DNA of 64,000 nt from Litoditis marina (Eukaryota > Nematoda > Chromadorea > Rhabditida > Rhabditidae), in assembly GCA_964036275.1 (NCBI GenBank), contig OZ038433.1, positions 20,568,485 through 20,632,484 on the forward strand. Direction: 5' to 3'. Shown here one piece after another: positions 1 to 11,340 of this stretch (the stretch's first letter is position 1; every line of letters starts with the position of its first letter). A program made the translations under genes and the position numbers. Under the pieces are notes generated by a model. That model saw nothing but the letters and a program-made list of their open reading frames with translations. It made no database searches and had not been told where the DNA came from.

Positions 1-2406
1 TTTCTTACTTTCTTCTTCTCCCAATCTGTCTCCCAATCTCCTATCACATTTTCTCACTCTTTCTCTGTGACATATTCTTTTCTATCTCTATCTGCATCGA
101 GCAGTGAATGACATGCAGAATGGAACCTAGAAAGATGACCCATGTCGATTCATGAAACATCAAAGGACTACGGAGTATATACGTAACTAGAGGTTCAGTG
201 AACTACTAAATTTCCTACAAGCTATCTACAGTACGTCTGTTGTTCATGTTTTGCTCAGTTCTGTTTCTTTTCCTTTTTCATAAAATTCATATGTTATCAT
301 ATCTGATAACATCAGTTTCATTAGCTAAAACCGATCGAATTGACTACACTTCACCTTGACAGGTAGAATCAAATTCTCTTTGGGCGATCATTCAGATTCA
401 CTGATTCAGATTCAGGGCGAGACAGATTCAGGAGATTCACGCCTGAGGACGACGATGTAGTCTTTCTTTGGAAAGTCGTGTCTTCAGACAACCTCCAAAC
501 TTTATTCAGAATGGTGCGTCTTTGGAACTTTGAACGACCATTCAGACTGACTTCGGACAACAATTTCAATATATTGTATACATACTATGTTCAGAGATTA
601 TTTTTAAATAAAACATTTTCACTATTGTTATCATAATCCAGAAAAAGCAACATGTACCAACGTTTGGGCATGTGAAAACATTCAACAACCAGTTTATTCA
701 GAACCGAAACAAGTCATGAGATCAATGGAACGATATCAACTCAAGGAACAACAGCCCAATTTCGAACATATAATGATGAAACAAGAGATGATGTTAAGAA
801 AAAAATCAAGTTAGACGATCCCAATATGAAATCAATCCAATTAAAACCCTAGTGAACAGTATAAATCGTCAACTAACTATTAGTATCAGTTCAAATCATA
901 CGAACGGTAATATTAATCAAATTTATAAAAAATACATGCAATTCTTAAATTATTACAATACTAGTCTGTGACTGCAGACACAGTTACAAGTGATGTTTTG
1001 GGCATAAGTCTAGATGCCATATAAAAACAAAGCAAAAAACAAACAGTCCAAATGTAGTCGAGTACCTATGGGAATAAATAAAATTATGAGTTTGCTATGC
1101 AAACCTAGTAGTTTGCCTATTACAAACCTTAGTCACCTAGGCATTTCGAGCAATTATCGATCCATATGCCGAATGGGCTGCTCTCATCAGTAGATGACCC
1201 ACACCAGTAATTCCTAGTGAAAATATTTTAGGTTAAAAAACCAAATTTAGAAAGTCCAGCCTAACAACCCATAATTTTTTTTATTGAAGCACAAAAATAA
1301 TGTTCACAACAACACAAAACCATAATTGAAGATAGATAGCGATAAGATGAAGATTCGTTTCTCTCTAACTTTGAGTTTCCAGTTGACAGGCCGATTCGAT
1401 GGAAAATCAAACATTTATGATGAAAATATATATTTTTATACCTCAATCTCGCGTCATTTTCTCAGCAAAGCGACTTACGTAATGACACCAAATCGGGTCC
1501 TACCTACGAGGATATAGAAATAGTGGACGAAACATCAAAGTTACAATTTTCCCAACATCCCATCACCCACCCAAAACCGAGTACTGACTGAAAAAATGAA
1601 TTCGATTCAAAATTGATTGAACTAAGTGGGGCTGCGTTACAGTGAAAATGTCCATGTACATTTCATTAAAGCTTGATATTATGCAAATTTTGCTAAATTT
1701 GACTGGAAATATTTATTCATGACATATTGAACATTTTAAAACTTTTACGAATTTCAGATAAAGGAAACGCTATCTTTAAGGTTATCAAATATATAACACA
1801 ATTCAGTCTGCAGAATGAAATCTGCAGTCGAACGACCAACCAAGCATACTACCAAAAACATAGTACAATATAAACACCACAAAGATGGACTTTTTTCTGG
1901 TCTCAACCACAACGTCTCGCGTAAACTACCGATCCTTTAGCGAGAGTGTCATCAGTTAGTCTGCAAATATGGCTGAAAACCAGCTGAATAATTGTTTAGG
2001 ACACGATGAAACCTCTCTTACAATTTCGAAAGTATAGTAAATAGCAGAATATATAAGGATAAACCTACCCTAAGATACTTGTGAAGAACGTCATCACAAG
2101 GCTGTGGCGATTCTTCCGTTTTTCGTGAACTGTACCTACAATGTTCTCACTGGAAATAAGTGCCACATACGAACAATAATTGATTTGACTCAACGTTTTC
2201 CTCGGGGTCGTATACATACATCACGATATACATGCCCGCAACAACGGGAGCTTATTTCCATTGAAGCTTGAACAATTTCTAGGCTAATTTTTGATTTATA
2301 TATAATATGCGTGTAACTGATGATGTGTAACTGATCTGTCCTTCGATTTGATAAACTTGTTGTTCTTCAAGTTGAACCTCTCCTAATTGATCATTTTCAA
2401 GGAGCC
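1..2406. other. non-coding AT-rich stretch
   Basis: No open frame here shows protein-like composition, and no exon with matching splice sites could be assembled. There are only short AT-rich stretches and small simple repeats (GATTCA-rich, about 385-445). The last 200 bases precede the predicted start at 2407 and may hold its promoter, but no specific motif is clear. Confidence 0.6.
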
Positions 2407-3323
2407 ATGAGGAGATTCATAGACATTTCAATCTACAGTGGAATCACTTTTGTTGTTTTGTTACTCTTCGGCGTAAAATGGTATACAACGGACCATTTCG
2501 TGAATATTGGTGACAAATTTCTGCAACCGCTTGGTTTTGTCAAACCCGAGGACGAGGTTCATTGTCTTTATATTATTCTGTGTAAGGGGGGGGAGAAGTT
2601 GATTGAAATTCGAAAAATTAGAGGCACGGCCAGAGAAGTAAATGTACAATGTCGACATTCAACTTTACTCACCCAATTTAGTACAATTTTCATCTTCATT
2701 TTATTGCCTGCAGTATTTAGGAGAATGTCGGTTCATTTCAGCAGTTAGTTTTTATCTCCCACGACAACTCTTCGGTTTCAATTCCTGGCAAACCGTTTGA
2801 TCCGAATTTTATTGTCAAAATATGGATTGACCGCACGAAATCATTCGCTTAAGCAAACAGTGGAGGTAAAAACTTATTTTCTTCAAGAGTTATATGTAAT
2901 TGTCTATTCCCATGTTATTTTTCTACTTTTTCTGTTTCAAAATGGCGACCCATGTATGCAGTATGCACTTGGCAGTCATCTATGTACTAAATTACAAAAA
3001 CAAAAGTGAACTTTCCATCCACTTATTCTCTCTGTTGTGTTTTTTCTATAATGTTGCTTGTGATCTGTCAATGTATCAGCAGTTATCTAATTTTCCAATC
3101 ACCAAAAAATAGACTTTCCAAAATGAAGAACAAATAAAGCGAAGGTAATATCCGTTTGTGAGGTTGTTTTTCTCTGCCAACGTTTTTACAGCCGGATGAT
3201 GTAGTTTTCGTTACATATGCTTCGTCGAATCATTTTTCGGAATCCCGAGCTGGTCTTTTCAAACTGAGAGAACTATTGCCGAACAAGATTGTGTACTATG
3301 ACGTGGGACTCTCAGGAGACGAA
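2407..3323 (+). CDS. DUF1647-like type II membrane protein, 5' part only
   Basis: Three phase-0 exons join cleanly: 2407-2556, 2749-2865 and 3192-3323 (50, 39 and 44 codons). The ATG exon encodes a short N-terminus followed by a hydrophobic segment at about residues 9-26, which looks like a signal anchor. The third exon reads PDDVVFVTYASSNHFSES and ends KIVYYDVGLSGDE, recalling the start of nematode DUF1647 (glycosyltransferase-like) domains. The rest of that domain is not found downstream. After the donor at 3324 comes non-coding sequence and then a retrotransposon remnant (3560-3691), so the gene is probably truncated or disrupted. Exon 2 has a second open frame (ISHDNSSVSIPGK), but only the chosen frame keeps phase with both neighbours. 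The family call rests on recalled pattern only. Confidence 0.45.
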
Positions 3324-3559
3324 GTCAGTTTAAACGTACTCACATAGAGTGCAAATTCATGTCACGTCAAATGATACCGCCTAATTCTGTAGATGGTGTT
3401 GTAATTCTTGATGCAAGAATGTGCTGGTCAGAAAGACGTTTATAAACTCGAATCTACTGAAATCCAATCTATTTGTTCTGTTCAGAGACCATTTTCGGTT
3501 ATAATTTGAGTTTGACGCAAAATTTAAAAAGCCCAAAAATGTTATTAATTTGTATAGAA

Positions 3560-3691
3560 CACGAATTCGAGTGAGAAAAGGCCGAGTCCGGTCACCCAAT
3601 ATCCGTGGCTAAGAGATATTCCGAGTATGCAGAGGCAAATATATCCGGAGGGCAGTCAAGGAACACCATTTCGCAATGATTTGAAGTGATC
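3560..3691 (+). pseudogene. 3' remnant of RTE-like reverse transcriptase
   Basis: This stretch aligns by eye with the last 130 bases of the reverse transcriptase frame at 12.67-12.80 kb. Shared blocks include ATCCGTGGC, AAGAGATA, GCAGTCAAGGA and ACACCATTT, then the same GTGATC after the stop. It is a short, diverged, 5'-truncated copy of the same LINE family, lying just downstream of the broken gene at 2407-3323. Confidence 0.6.
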
Positions 3692-4406
3692 TAATAAATC
3701 TTGACGTCTTGAACGGATAATATGGAGTGAGACACGATTAGCTTTCGAGATTGAACTGCATGGAATATAGAAGAGGAGGACACTAATTCAATAGAAAAAC
3801 GAAAGATATAATCTTGCAATTTTCATGGGTTTATAACATTTTGGTTTTCTACTGAAAAAGAGCCTGCAGCATACAAACACCACATAGAACTTCAACCGAA
3901 AAATCAAAACTCCTAAAATCAAATTTCTTCAAACAAGCTGCTATCGATTGCCGATATTGATTTATTGATTTTTTGCGTTCTGTTAAATTAATTTCTTACT
4001 GTTACCGTGCGCTAACGCCTGGATGGAATGTAACGTAATTCATGCTAAATGTGTTTTTGTTTCAGTATTCAATGTTTTTATTCAATGTTTTTTCAGTATG
4101 ATGACAGCTAAAAATAAAAATGTTGATCTACCGCGAAGTTGATTTTAGCAAGAATGTCGGAGATAGGGGGTTCAGCAGACTCCGATTCCTCTGAAACTGC
4201 TACCACGTGTACCTCTCTCAATTTCAAGAAAGTCACATTTTGCGTTTCCTGATCTTTTGATCTATTGATTTTTTATCAAGGTTCTTATGAAAACGTCATG
4301 ATTTTTCAATGAACGCCATTCAAACAGGAGTAAACTTATTTTGATGAAACTTTAGCAGTAAACACAACATTAAAAATGAATATGACTTTCAATTATGAAA
4401 AATCGA

Positions 4407-4610
4407 TAATAGAATAGAATAGAATAGATTTATTCGTGATTTAACACGTGACTTCCACATAGTATGTGGCACTCCAAAAATGAGTAATTGGAGAGGAAAA
4501 GTGAAAAGAAAAAGGGTATGGTTACCCTGTTACGCGCACATAATATTACATGCAATTTAACAGTGCTGGACGACGGCGATTGAACCAAATGATTTGTGGG
4601 ACAATAGTTA
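4407..4610 (-). mobile_element. LINE 3'-end fragment with (AATAG)n tail
   Basis: On the minus strand this ends with a small hairpin (CCACATACTATGTGG), then AATAAATC and a tandem CTATT tail (4411-4430). Hairpin plus short tandem tail is the usual 3' terminus of CR1-type LINEs. No protein-coding LINE sequence remains upstream. Similar termini occur at about 10.69, 27.95 and 57.06 kb. Confidence 0.5.
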
Positions 4611-5413
4611 TCTTGAAAGAGACGTTGTAATGAAGACATGTTTTGTAAAGAGATCATCCGGATTGGCATGTTTGGCTGGGATGAGATGTATGCACGTTGG
4701 CTGCGCCATGTGTAAAAACAGAGGGATGCAATAGACGGTCACAAAATAGATAGTGATAAGACATAAATTCTGCGCTGTTTTGAGTTTGCCCGTTCTCGTA
4801 ACTCTATACCAAAAATCGAAGAGTTCGATCATGCATGCAACAATGCTATCCAGTGTCAAGACGGTTCAGTTAGTAACGTTGCCCCTAACCAATGACACTT
4901 CGTAGATCAGATTTCTACCACAGAGTACAGTGAACGGCCGCACTCCGCAACACCGCGGATAGACATAAATGCCATCCCACCTAATAAGACATAGAAAACA
5001 TTTGTGACCATCCATATATGCATAGGGATATATATTCAAACATCTTTGTGCTAGTGTAGGCTTTTGAAGTCTCAATCCCAACCAAGACATGTTTCACCCT
5101 CTCTCACTAGCACTATTGGAGATAATGAGCCGTTTTGGACAATCACCGTTATGTCCACACTGTATATGTATGGAAATAGAATGAAGGAGGGTGAGATTCT
5201 GTAACGTGCTGAGCTCTGAAACTAATTGCGGCGATAGTTTTGGAGTGTCACAACTATTAATCGCTGTATTTTATCAGTTTTGTTTTCTGGACGGAACGGG
5301 GCATCATGGAACACATCGGTCTTGGAACACTGAACAGCACTTGAATTGCAAGATCATCAACCACAGCTTGACAAACAGTAACTGAAATTTCGAGTAGAGT
5401 AAATGTGTACACA

Positions 5414-8220
5414 TCAAACTACTTTTATTTTCGAAAGAAACTCTTTATGCTCAGCTTGAGACATGTTTGCACCATAAAATGATGTTGGAAGTAATCTTGA
5501 CCAACGACGTATTCTCATGAAATAAGAGTGATAATACGGGTTGAACTTCGTAAAGTCTATTTGAATTTCAAATTGACTATTCCGGCCTCCGGTCGGGCGC
5601 AATACAAAAAAGTTGGAAAACTTCAATGGCGACAAAGAGTTCAAAATTTGCTTAAAGTTGATCAAATCGATTTTCACTCTTCTCACAACTAGGTGCTCGA
5701 GCTCGAACATTTTCAATCGATTTTCATACGAAGGTGCGTCTCTTGGCGAGACTCTGTTCAGTTTACAGTACAATATTCTAGTAAAAGTTCGTTGCACGTT
5801 TTCAATGCATAAGATATCTTTTCTAAGGTGAGGGCTCTATACACTGCAACCATACTCAAGAATAGGTAGCACGAAAGCTTTGAATAATCTAATGACACAT
5901 TTCGAGTTGGGATTTGCAAACAGTCTTAGAATGATAAACATAGCACATCGCGCCTTCCTAGTCAAGTTTTCGATGTGCGTGGTGAATGTTAAACGATTGG
6001 TTACAAGAATACCTAGATCTTTCATAGTCTCAGTTGTTTCAAGGTGTGTCTGATCATAAAGCGTATACTGATGACGCGGGTTGTTTTTCCCAAAATGCAT
6101 TATGCGTGTTTCGGTTGCGGACAGCTTGAGTTGTCGAGCTTCCATGTAGGAAACTAAAGAATCTATACATGTCTGCAAAACGTGTGTATCAGAATTGGTT
6201 TGAATAGTTTTTAGCATTTTCAGATCATCAGCAAACATATACAAGCGTACGCCGCGACATACTGGGAACATCTTTGGTAGATCAAACAGATATGTTAGAA
6301 ATAGTATTGGACCGAGAACTGAACCCTGAGGTACACCACTGATCACATCAAATGATGATGAGAAAGAACCGTTAATATTAACTTTGCAAGAACGATTCTT
6401 GAGAAATGACGAAATCCAACACCATAGATTACCCCTCACTCCTAGTTTGGCTAGGATGTGTAGCACCTTATCATGAGAAACAGTATCGAAAGCTTTAGCG
6501 ACATCATAGTAAACTACATCGACATTCGAACCGGAAGAAACACTATTCAAGACGTTGTTGGCGTAGTCGAGCATTTGATGGGAAGTTGACATACCAGAGC
6601 GGAACGCAAACTGTTCTTTCGGAAGAATACAATCAGTGTTTAACCAGGCTTCAAGAGGTTTTTTGAAACACCGTTCCATCAGTTTACAAGGAGTGCACGT
6701 TATGCTAATGGGTCGGTAGTCGGACGGTTTGGATGCATTTCTATTTTTCGGCACGGCTGTTACAAACGACCGTTTCCAAACTAGAGGTACAGTACCTAAC
6801 CGCAGAGAAACATTGAATATGTGGGCTAATGGTTCAGTGATTACACTATAACATTCCTTGAATATTGCCTGAGGAATACCATCAGGAGACAACGAAAATG
6901 ATGGTTTCAGTGTTTTACATACTGCAAAAACGTCTGAAGGGCAAATTAGGAATGAGCTCAGAATACGATTACTTGGCATTGTCAGAGTTGGTTTATTACC
7001 ATTATCGGAAACAAAAACGGAACTGAAGTAATCTGCCAATAGTTGAGCTTTTTGCTCATCTGACTTAACCTTAGTATCATTAGCATCAGTTAAAACAATT
7101 TCTGTCTTCTTAGACCGAGTTTTTCTCTTGATAAAAGCGTAAAAGTTTTTGGATGAGTCATTCATAACTTTCTTCTCTTGCAGAGAAATGAAGCGTTTAA
7201 TTTCATTAGCTAGTCTCTTGGAAACAAGATTATATTTCTCACGAACAGAAGGAACCTGAATTTTCCGAAACAATAACATTCTATAATCTGCCAACTTTTG
7301 TATGTTGCGAGGATAAGTCGGTGGGCGATGACGAGAGTACTTCATAGGTGTGAAACGAGAAAGCAAGAAGTGTAATACACAGCAGAACCTAGAATACAGA
7401 TCATCGATATCGCAGAAGTTGTCAGAAAATTTCAACCCAGTTAACTGTCTCGAGCTCTCGACGCAAGGCGATGAAATCTGTCCGCGGAAAATCTGGAATT
7501 GGTGAACAAATTGGACACCACTGACTGCAAGTTGAGATTGAAAGCTACAATTTTGTGATCAGACGATGATAGAGGTGCTAACAACCTAATATTATTGACG
7601 ATACAAGGATCTTCAACTAGGAGAATATCCAGCGTCCGCGTCCCACATGTATAATCCTGAACAAGCTGGCTGAGCGACAGATCAAGGAAAAAATTGAGAT
7701 ATTTCTTATTTCGCCCAGACGCAGTTTGAGTTTCCCATTCGATGTGAAGATTTAAATCTCCGACTAAGAGAAAATTATCAGAACTGAGAGGGATAGTTGT
7801 GTTCAGATGATCCAAAAACTCATCACAAGAAGCGGATTTCACATTTGGCGGACGATACACATTAAAAACTCGAAGACATTTGGCAGCATTGTCAAACACT
7901 TCTACAACCAAACAGTTGATACCACCTTTTTTGTAGCAACAATTGCCTACGATGTTACAGGATAGATGTTGTTTGTAGATAACTGCCACACCTCCTCCGT
8001 TGCTATTACGATCTAGACGATGGAGAGAATATGGAAGGTTGAACAAGATGGAGGCATCAGGAACAGAACAATCAAGCCAAGTTTCTTGCAGGAACACCAG
8101 ATCCGGCTTGACGTTGCATAGGAGAACACGAAGATCATTTATCTTGTTCTTGAGACTACGGCAATTCAAACTTAAACATAGAAGTGGAAGATTTAGCTGT
8201 TTTTCCGAAGAAATATTCAG
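5414..8220 (-). pseudogene. CR1-like endonuclease-reverse transcriptase with two lesions
   Basis: The endonuclease domain shows SLNCRSLKNK, FLQETWL, NVYRPP, VGDLNLH and SSDHKIV, which are the Mg-binding and catalytic motifs of the APE class. The reverse transcriptase shows DYRPIS, AKAFDTVSHD, GVPQGSVLGP and the active-site box YMFADDL. This is the usual LINE layout for target-primed reverse transcription. Two lesions break it. A one-frame shift lies near 7440-7490, between endonuclease and RT (frames 7441-8220 and 5837-7435). An in-frame TAG at 5837-5839 follows ILEYGCSV, where related proteins usually have Trp. The frame then runs on to the natural end at 5414. There is no sign of host use. 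Confidence 0.9.
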
Positions 8221-8690
8221 TTTTTTCCTATGGCGGAAGACTGACCAGATAGAACAGCAGGGAGAGCGTAAACAACCGGTGGGGAAACGGAGCCAGACGA
8301 AATATGAGCACTTGCCGAAGTGTTTTCATGTTGATTGTTGACATGAGAAGAGTTATTTTCAGCCGGAGTGGGAATAGCGCTGGCTGTGGATGGAACATTC
8401 AAGGAAGAAATACGATGACGACGTTCAGATACATTGGCGAAGTTCAAAGAGGAAGTTCCAGACGAAACTACAAAATCCCGTGGTGTTTTCTGTGTCTGAC
8501 GAGTTTTGCGCTGTTGCATCGCTTGTTCATGACATCCTTGAGCAGAACCTGATTGAGTGGTATATATAAGACCTGGCAAACTAAAAGATTTCGGAAAAGG
8601 CCATTTATTCTCCGCTTTTGGTCTTTTTTGTCGAAGATTGAATTGGAGGGTGGTATCGCTCAGAGAAAAGGTGAAAATTGGACGAAAGCC
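8217..8690 (-). CDS. LINE ORF1 C-terminal region
   Basis: An open frame of about 157 codons, rich in Ser, Thr, Pro and Gln, with no recognisable zinc knuckle or RRM. It sits just upstream of the endonuclease frame and ends GGA AAA AAC TGA. The endonuclease frame continues in the -1 frame exactly from this point, so the ORF1 stop and the pol frame overlap on an A AAA AAC heptamer. The true start is not visible, because the frame meets a TAA at 8691-8693. I assign it to ORF1 only by position in the element. Confidence 0.5.
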   Translation of the reverse strand, partial: GFRPIFTFSLSDTTLQFNLRQKRPKAENKWPFPKSFSLPGLIYTTQSGSAQGCHEQAMQQRKTRQTQKTPRDFVVSSGTSSLNFANVSERRHRISSLNVPSTASAIPTPAENNSSHVNNQHENTSASAHISSGSVSPPVVYALPAVLSGQSSAIGKN

Positions 8691-10510
8691 TTAGAAATTT
8701 CGAGGTTTTCGAACTTTCGACTGAAAACGTCGATTGCGTCCCAAATGTATCAAAAAACAGCAAAAAGTGCGGAGGTTGAACTCACAAAGTCAGAACTGTT
8801 GCCCCGGCAAGATAGCCGACGAACATGTGAGAACACAGGTGTTTATCGAAAAATGTTGCAGGGCAAAAATTTCGCACTCGATGAAATTGCCTTGGCAGAA
8901 AATGAAACTACAATAACGAGAAAAACTCCAAAAACTAATTTTGCATCTCTAGAGTTCACTTAAACCCTTTTTATATTGCTACCTTTCTAAAAGAGACTGT
9001 TGCTCAAAAAGTGTGTCTTCTAACCACGCTGATATTTATTTTTTTGTTTGTCTATCGTCTTTGAATGGTTTCTTTTACATAAATACTTCATTCGGTAGCG
9101 TATTCCCATGAAAACACCTATTATCTATGGAACTAATTGTATTTGTGTCCACTTGTACTGAAAGACATGGCAACATTAGCTTTCACCCGGTCCAACACGT
9201 GAATCTCACGGTCGGATATGGGGGAAGCTCGGCTGTCTGATACTGTCTGCCATGCGCAAGTGGGCGGAGCCAATAGGCACATGCCACAATGAGAGAGTGT
9301 GCGAATGCGAGAGAGCGCCGACGCGAGACAGGTTCAATGCGCCATCGATTGATTTGACTCATTGGTTCATGACGCATACATGGCACACGGTTCAGCTTAC
9401 AAGATCTATTCAAATCATGAAATAAGAATTAAAACTTAAATAACACCTTTTTAAAAGAAAACCTAAACTTAATACTGAATGAAAGATTAAAATTAACAAC
9501 TGTTGAAATCAACATTTTCACAATGTAGACTTCAGATCGAAATAGAGTAAGTAGACCTGAGTAACTGCGAGATGCGTAGATGAAACATATTTTTTATTCA
9601 AAAATTGATGACGTCACAAGTCATATGACGGGTCACATGACGAAAACTGTCAACATGATCTTTGACGCTTCAATTTTTTTTCACGATTCCAAACATGACT
9701 CAACAGGGGGGAGCACGGCGTCAGCCGCGGGACCTACTAGTCTACATAATATAGTCCAGCTATCGAAAAACCAAAACAACAGCACACACTTTAAGCGAGA
9801 ACAGGTAGTTGCCGAAGCGGCTAAAAGCAATGTTTTCAGAATCATACAATGACTCAATGTTGACCGATTGGTCCAACATTTCGGATTTAGAAATAACTCT
9901 GCTGTTTTGAGCTTGTCTTTCTCTACTAGACGTTCTGGTAACCAAAACTTCCGGAGAATCTGCCAGAGTAACCGGAAGGTTACCAATCTGCCAGACAAAA
10001 GAGAATGACCAAACTTTCAAAATATAACCAAACTATTTTTGATGGATGAATTTTTTCGTAATAAATAATGAATAGAATGAATTTAAGTATACAATAAAAA
10101 CCATAAAATCTCAAAATACAATCGGAATGTGAAAATGATTAAAAAATCAAAATAGTCATAACAATCACCTCTGGAAATCTATCAAGAAACTATATGAAAG
10201 AAAAGTGATATTCGGCGTTTCTTTGTTTGAGAAACAACTTGGCGCGCTGTTGTGTTGGTGCAGAAAAAATGCAACTCGCCACAGCGTACCAGTAGTGATG
10301 CACTCTCAGCTATGTGCGCAGATCAAAATACAACTCAGTTCCAGTTACACCCTATAAATATTTATACTATCATGATTACAGGCCGCGGATATAAAGTCGT
10401 TCTGCAATCTGGAATACCGAAAATTCAATTTCGATCAATATCCAAAACATGTCGGGAATCTGATGAACATTCAAGGCGATAATCGAAGCCGTGGGAGGCG
10501 TTTACACAAT
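8691..10510. other. no gene seen; CRE-like palindrome at 9609-9616
   Basis: 8.7-8.97 kb may be the 5' part of the LINE next door, but it has no diagnostic motif. At 9609-9616 there is a perfect TGACGTCA palindrome, followed by other CATATGAC/TCACATGAC near-palindromes. A minus-strand open frame at 9681-10020 contains a plausible exon (after CTGGCAG at about 9990), but I cannot place its protein. Nothing else is supported. Confidence 0.4.
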
Positions 10511-10689
10511 ATAAGACGACCAATTTCAAACTTTTCACAAAATCTGGCTTTTTCACAGATCTACAGCTTTTTCTGTGAAGTAAATAGAAAAATCGGGTTT
10601 CTCATGTTTTACGCGATTTTCTGTGAAATTGTACCCCATTCTAACAATATTGGCAGATATCACGCAATCGGGCCAAATCTGGAAATATA

Positions 10690-10790
10690 TAGAGACTTTA
10701 TTTATTTATTTATTTATTCATTTATCTACATTCAAAGAATGTGGCACTCGCTCATCAGAGAAAGAGAAGAAGAATAGAGAAAAAATTGCC
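10690..10790 (-). mobile_element. LINE 3'-end fragment with (AAAT)n tail
   Basis: On the minus strand: GAGTGCCACATTCTTTGAATG, a small hairpin context, then AATAAATAAATAAATA (about 10699-10719). The layout matches the 3' terminus at 4407-4610, sharing the GAGTGCCACAT block. No coding sequence is attached. Confidence 0.45.
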
Positions 10791-10970
10791 ATGAAAATTA
10801 AATTGTTCACAGTTCACTTTTTGCACTTTCAATATGAAATATTCATTGTTCGAACCATTGAAATTTTCAATTGAAATTTTTACTATAGATATTTTCAATA
10901 GGAAATATCCATAATAGAGAATTCCAATTGTAATTTTCTATGGTAATCAGTGAATTGTAGCAAAAGTTGT

Positions 10971-11040
10971 AACCACCGGAATCGATCCTGCAACCTTGTG
11001 GTTATCAAGTGAGCACTCTACCACTGCGCCAGGGGAGCAC
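10971..11040 (-). repeat. tRNA-like SINE head (box A/box B)
   Basis: On the minus strand the segment has TGGCGCAGTGGTAG (box A type) and GGATCGATTCC (box B type, 10979-10989) spaced as in a tRNA gene. The anticodon and acceptor arms do not pair properly, so I do not call a functional tRNA. It is best read as a tRNA-derived SINE or a tRNA pseudogene. Confidence 0.45.
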
Positions 11041-11136
11041 AAATTAGGACAGACAACTGCGCATAGTAATACCGGGGAATTGATGCCGCATTGACCGGTA
11101 TATGAAGCTTCCTATCTCTTTAAAGAAATGTGTCAC

Positions 11137-11195
11137 AATAGCGCAGCGGCTAATGAGTCGAACTACAAAACTGAGGTCGCAGTTTCGAATCCTTT
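11137..11195 (+). repeat. tRNA-like SINE head
   Basis: TAGCGCAGCGGCTAATGAG resembles box A, and AGTTTCGAATCC (11181-11192) resembles box B. Spacing is tRNA-like, but no cloverleaf forms. It lies 100 bp from the oppositely oriented tRNA-like segment, both inside the composite element. Confidence 0.4.
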
Positions 11196-11340
11196 CACAA
11201 AACATTTTGTTCACATACTTCGCTAATATAAACTATGAATATTCCGTATTGAAATTATTCATAGTTAAAGGTGAAACTACATTTGTGAATAATTATTCGG
11301 GTTATGAAGTATTTCAATTGAAATTATTATAATAATTGAA

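Larger units (their letters stand above)
5390..8690 (-). mobile_element. CR1-like non-LTR retrotransposon, degenerate
   Basis: One LINE copy on the minus strand. From 5' to 3' it has the C-terminal part of an ORF1 (8217-8690), an AP-endonuclease domain (about 7445-8220) and a reverse transcriptase with C-terminal region (5414-7435). The 5' end is unclear; the ORF1 frame is closed upstream by a stop at 8691-8693. The copy is almost full length but carries a frameshift and a nonsense codon in the pol frame, so it cannot move on its own. No flanking target duplication could be identified. Confidence 0.85.

Noticed and set aside
8553..8963. Plus-strand frame of 136 codons
   Set aside because: It lies antisense to the LINE 5' region and shows no motif.
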